A model generated the notes under the pieces. It was not told the DNA's origin and made no database searches. It saw nothing but the letters and a program-made list of their open reading frames with translations. DNA of 64,000 nt from Burkholderia oklahomensis C6786. GTDB taxonomy: Bacteria; Pseudomonadota; Gammaproteobacteria; Burkholderiales; Burkholderiaceae. The DNA lies in assembly GCF_000959365.1 (NCBI RefSeq), contig NZ_CP009556.1:2046001-2110000 (forward strand), given 5' to 3'. The position numbers and the translations under genes were made by a program. This document shows positions 61,614 through 64,000 of the stretch, in pieces; within the stretch, counting starts at the first letter, position 1, and each line of letters begins with the position of its first letter.

Positions 61614-63089
61614 TTGAGCACACTCGACCTCGATGCGCCGATCTCGACGCCGATCCGTTCCGCGAGCGACGTCTCGCGGCTCATCAACACGTCGGGCGCG
61701 CGCTCCGGCCATGCGCGCGTGATCGTCCTGCTCGCGCTCGGCGGCGTGTTCCTCGACGCCTACGATCTGACGACGCTGTCGTACGGAATCCAGGACGTGA
61801 CCCGCGAGTTCAATCTGACGCCCGCGCTGAGCGGGCTCGTCAGTTCGTCGATCATGATCGGCACGATCCTCGGCAGCCTGATCGGCGGCTGGTTCACCGA
61901 CAAGATCGGCCGCTACCAGGTGTTCATGGCCGACATGCTGTTCTTCGTCGTCGCGGCGATCGCGGCCGGCCTCGCGCCGAACGTGTGGGTGCTGATCGCC
62001 GCGCGCTTCGTGATGGGGCTCGGCGTCGGCATCGATCTGCCCGTCGCGATGGCGTTCCTGTCCGAGTTCTCGAAGTTCAGCGGGCGCGGCAACAAGGCGT
62101 CGCGGCTCGCCGCGTGGTGCCCGATGTGGTACGCGGCGTCGTCCGTGTGCTTCCTGATCGTGTTCGGACTGTACTTCCTGCTGCCCGCGGCGCACGCGGG
62201 CTGGCTGTGGCGCGCGTCGCTGATCTTCGGCGCGGTGCCGGCGCTCGTCATCATCCTGGTGCGCAGCCGCTACATGAACGAGTCGCCGCTCTGGGCCGCG
62301 AACCAGGGCAACCTGAACGACGCGGCGCGCATTCTGCGCGAATCGTACGGGATCCATGCACACGCGGCCGACGACGCTGCGCGCTCAACGCCAACGCCAA
62401 CGACGGCTACGACGCAGCCGCCCGTCAGCTTCCGCGTGCTGTTCAAGCGGCCGTATCTGCAGCGCACGCTCGTCGCGAGCGCGATGAATCTGTGCATCCC
62501 GTTCGAATACACGGCGATCGCGTTCTTCCTGCCGACGATCCTGTCGCAGTTCCTCGGCGCGGGCGTGTTCGAGACGATCGCCGCGACGCTTGCGCTCAAC
62601 GTGCTGTTCGCGCTGACGGGCGGGCTGCTCGGGATGCGGCTCGCGTACCGCCTGCCGTCGCGACGCGTCGCGATCGCCGGTTTCGCGCTGCAGTTCGCCG
62701 CGCTCGCCGCGCTTGCGCTGCTCGGTCATCCGCAGACCGCGCTCGGGATCGGCGTCGCGGTGCTGATGCTCGGGCTGTGGCTGTTCGCCGAGGGCTTCGG
62801 TCCGGGCGCGCAGATGATGATCTATCCGGCGCTGTCGTATCCGACGTCGATTCGCGGCACGGGGCTCGGCTTCGGGCGCTCGCTGACCGGCATCGGCAGT
62901 GCATTCGCGCTGTTCGTGCTGCCGATCCTGAACGCGCGCCTCGGCACCGGCATGTTCTGGATCGTGTCGATCGCGGCGTGCGTGCCGATCGCGTTTCTCG
63001 CGGCGATCCGCTACGAACCGACCGCGCGCGACGTCGACGCCGAAGAAAACGCCGATGACGGCCGTGCGCTCGCGCGCGAAGCGGCATAG
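61614..63089 (+). CDS. MFS transporter (sugar/other-type major facilitator)
   Basis: 491 residues from a TTG start (STLDLDAPISTP follows); no in-frame ATG gives a better start before the first helix. Twelve membrane segments are visible, and the loop 2-3 signature GGWFTDKIGRYQVF and its weaker repeat are typical of MFS. RFVMGLGVGIDLPVAMAFLSEF resembles the sugar/aromatic-acid branch of MFS. A hydrophilic Thr/Pro/Ala-rich central loop lies near residue 255. The substrate is unknown. An acyl-CoA-dehydrogenase-fold enzyme follows about 425 bases later on the same strand, and the two may act in one uptake and breakdown route. Confidence 0.88.
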   Translation: MSTLDLDAPISTPIRSASDVSRLINTSGARSGHARVIVLLALGGVFLDAYDLTTLSYGIQDVTREFNLTPALSGLVSSSIMIGTILGSLIGGWFTDKIGRYQVFMADMLFFVVAAIAAGLAPNVWVLIAARFVMGLGVGIDLPVAMAFLSEFSKFSGRGNKASRLAAWCPMWYAASSVCFLIVFGLYFLLPAAHAGWLWRASLIFGAVPALVIILVRSRYMNESPLWAANQGNLNDAARILRESYGIHAHAADDAARSTPTPTTATTQPPVSFRVLFKRPYLQRTLVASAMNLCIPFEYTAIAFFLPTILSQFLGAGVFETIAATLALNVLFALTGGLLGMRLAYRLPSRRVAIAGFALQFAALAALALLGHPQTALGIGVAVLMLGLWLFAEGFGPGAQMMIYPALSYPTSIRGTGLGFGRSLTGIGSAFALFVLPILNARLGTGMFWIVSIAACVPIAFLAAIRYEPTARDVDAEENADDGRALAREAA

Positions 63090-63513
63090 GCGGAATTGCC
63101 GCGGCGGCACGGTTCGGCCGTTGGCGCGCGACGCGATGGCGCGGCGAGGCATCCGCCGTACGCGCGCCGAGGCGACGGCGGTCGCGCGTTGGCCGCGATG
63201 CCGTTGCGACGCGGCGCGATCCGACCCGGTTCGGCGATGCACGTCGCCACCGGCATTCCAGCGGCAATACGCGAACGGTTCACCGCATCGTGACGCGGCG
63301 AACGGCGCGCGATGCATCGGAGGCTGTTTGTCGACGCACGATGGCGTTCGGTCACGTCAGTCGAGCGCTCGCGCATCCGAACGCTCGAATGACCGAGCGC
63401 CGAGCAAGCTGCCTACGCCACTCGCCCCAAGCCGAGATTGCCGCGCGCGAGGCGCGCGCCGCGTTCGCTGCACCATCGATCCACCTTTCGTTCACTCACC
63501 ACAGGACACCGCC
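63090..63513. other. Gap before the acyl-CoA-dehydrogenase-fold gene
   Basis: About 425 bases without a supported gene. It probably holds the promoter of the downstream gene. No hairpin with a U-tract follows the MFS stop. Confidence 0.4.
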
Positions 63514-64000
63514 ATGCCCCACGCTCTCCCCGATCAAACGATCTCGACCGGCGCAGATTACGCGCCGCTCGCGGCCCGCTTCCGGCCGATCTTCGCGCGC
63601 ATCGCCGAAGGCGCGATCGAGCGCGACCGCACGCGCACGCTGCCGCACGAGCCGATCCGCTGGCTGAAGGAAGCCGGATTCGGCGCGGTGCGCGTGCCCG
63701 TGCAAGCGGGCGGCGCGGGTGCGTCGATTCCGCAGCTCTTTCAACTGCTGATCGAGCTCGCGGCCGCCGATTCGAATCTGCCGCAGGCGCTGCGCGGCCA
63801 CTTCGCGTTCGTCGAAGACCGGCTGAATGCGCCGCCCGGCTCCGCACGGCAAGCGTGGTTCGACCGCTTCGCGAGCGGCCAGCTCGTCGGCAACGCTTGG
63901 ACCGAAATCGGCGACGTCGCGCTCGGCGAAGTCAAGACGAAAGTATCGAGGCGAGACGGCCGCTGGGTCGTGAACGGCGAAAAGTACTACAGCACCGGGA
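63514..64000 (+). CDS. Acyl-CoA-dehydrogenase-fold oxidoreductase, 5' part (SfnB/DszC-like)
   Basis: The ATG at 63514 follows an AGGA, and 162 codons are in the window before its edge. The N-terminal helical domain is seen: IRWLKEAGFGAVRVPVQAGGAGASIPQLFQLLIELAAADSNLPQALRGHFAFVE, then ASGQLVGNAWTEIGD and GEKYYSTG, as in the flavin-dependent monooxygenase branch (DszC, SfnB, SfnC) rather than in classical fatty-acid enzymes, which have a T-E-P-x-x-G-S-D motif in this place. These enzymes often serve sulfur scavenging. The call rests on one third of the protein. Confidence 0.75.
   Translation, partial: MPHALPDQTISTGADYAPLAARFRPIFARIAEGAIERDRTRTLPHEPIRWLKEAGFGAVRVPVQAGGAGASIPQLFQLLIELAAADSNLPQALRGHFAFVEDRLNAPPGSARQAWFDRFASGQLVGNAWTEIGDVALGEVKTKVSRRDGRWVVNGEKYYSTG

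Overview
The window is high-GC DNA that looks like chromosome 2 of a Burkholderia pseudomallei-group species (B. thailandensis, B. oklahomensis or a relative). The main reasons are a two-component pair that I recognise as IrlR/IrlS (57983-60030), the codon use and very high GC of nearly all genes, and typical Burkholderia families (DUF4148, UPF0182, ProQ/FinO, H-NS-like, HME-RND efflux). The species assignment is inference. No rRNA, tRNA or CRISPR array was seen.

Region 1 (1-23767) is a natural-product operon on the + strand. A GNAT acetyltransferase overlaps by 4 nt the start of one giant non-ribosomal peptide synthetase of about 6263 residues. The NRPS is laid out as FAAL-ACP followed by five C-A-T modules and has no thioesterase. 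A TobZ/CmcH-type carbamoyltransferase and a membrane-anchored penicillin-acylase-family Ntn hydrolase follow. The expected product is an N-acylated pentapeptide, possibly carbamoylated, from which the fatty acyl group could later be removed.

Region 2 (23768-33893) holds a second GNAT, then minus-strand genes. These are a 2-oxoglutarate/Fe(II) oxygenase next to an ATP-grasp-like protein, a tightly packed DUF2760-Hsp70-Hsp70(DUF3731) operon, and an FAH-family hydratase. Region 3 (34419-38061) is a decayed mobile island: ProQ/FinO, a small H-NS-like protein, remnants of IS66, IS110 and ISNCY-like transposases, an AT-rich stretch and a secreted PraB-like protein. Region 4 (38463-50926) is mostly housekeeping or orphan genes: UPF0182, DUF1810, a PEBP-family protein, UPF0178, a Vgb-like propeller, a crotonase, a LuxR-type HTH fragment, YbaK, cysteine synthase, DUF355 and signal peptidase I, with two LysR remnants.

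Region 5 (51189-61298) is a heavy-metal locus: czcC-czcB-czcA-irlR-irlS, flanked by three small envelope proteins. Five copies of one operator, TGACA-N4-TGTCA-N8-TCA, lie upstream of czcC, the three small proteins and an unannotated candidate small RNA that ends in a strong intrinsic terminator. In all five copies a -10-like hexamer with A at position 2 and T at position 6 begins exactly 47 bases after the operator starts. This points to an undescribed IrlR regulon that includes an sRNA. The window ends (61614-64000) with an MFS transporter and the 5' part of an acyl-CoA-dehydrogenase-fold oxidoreductase.
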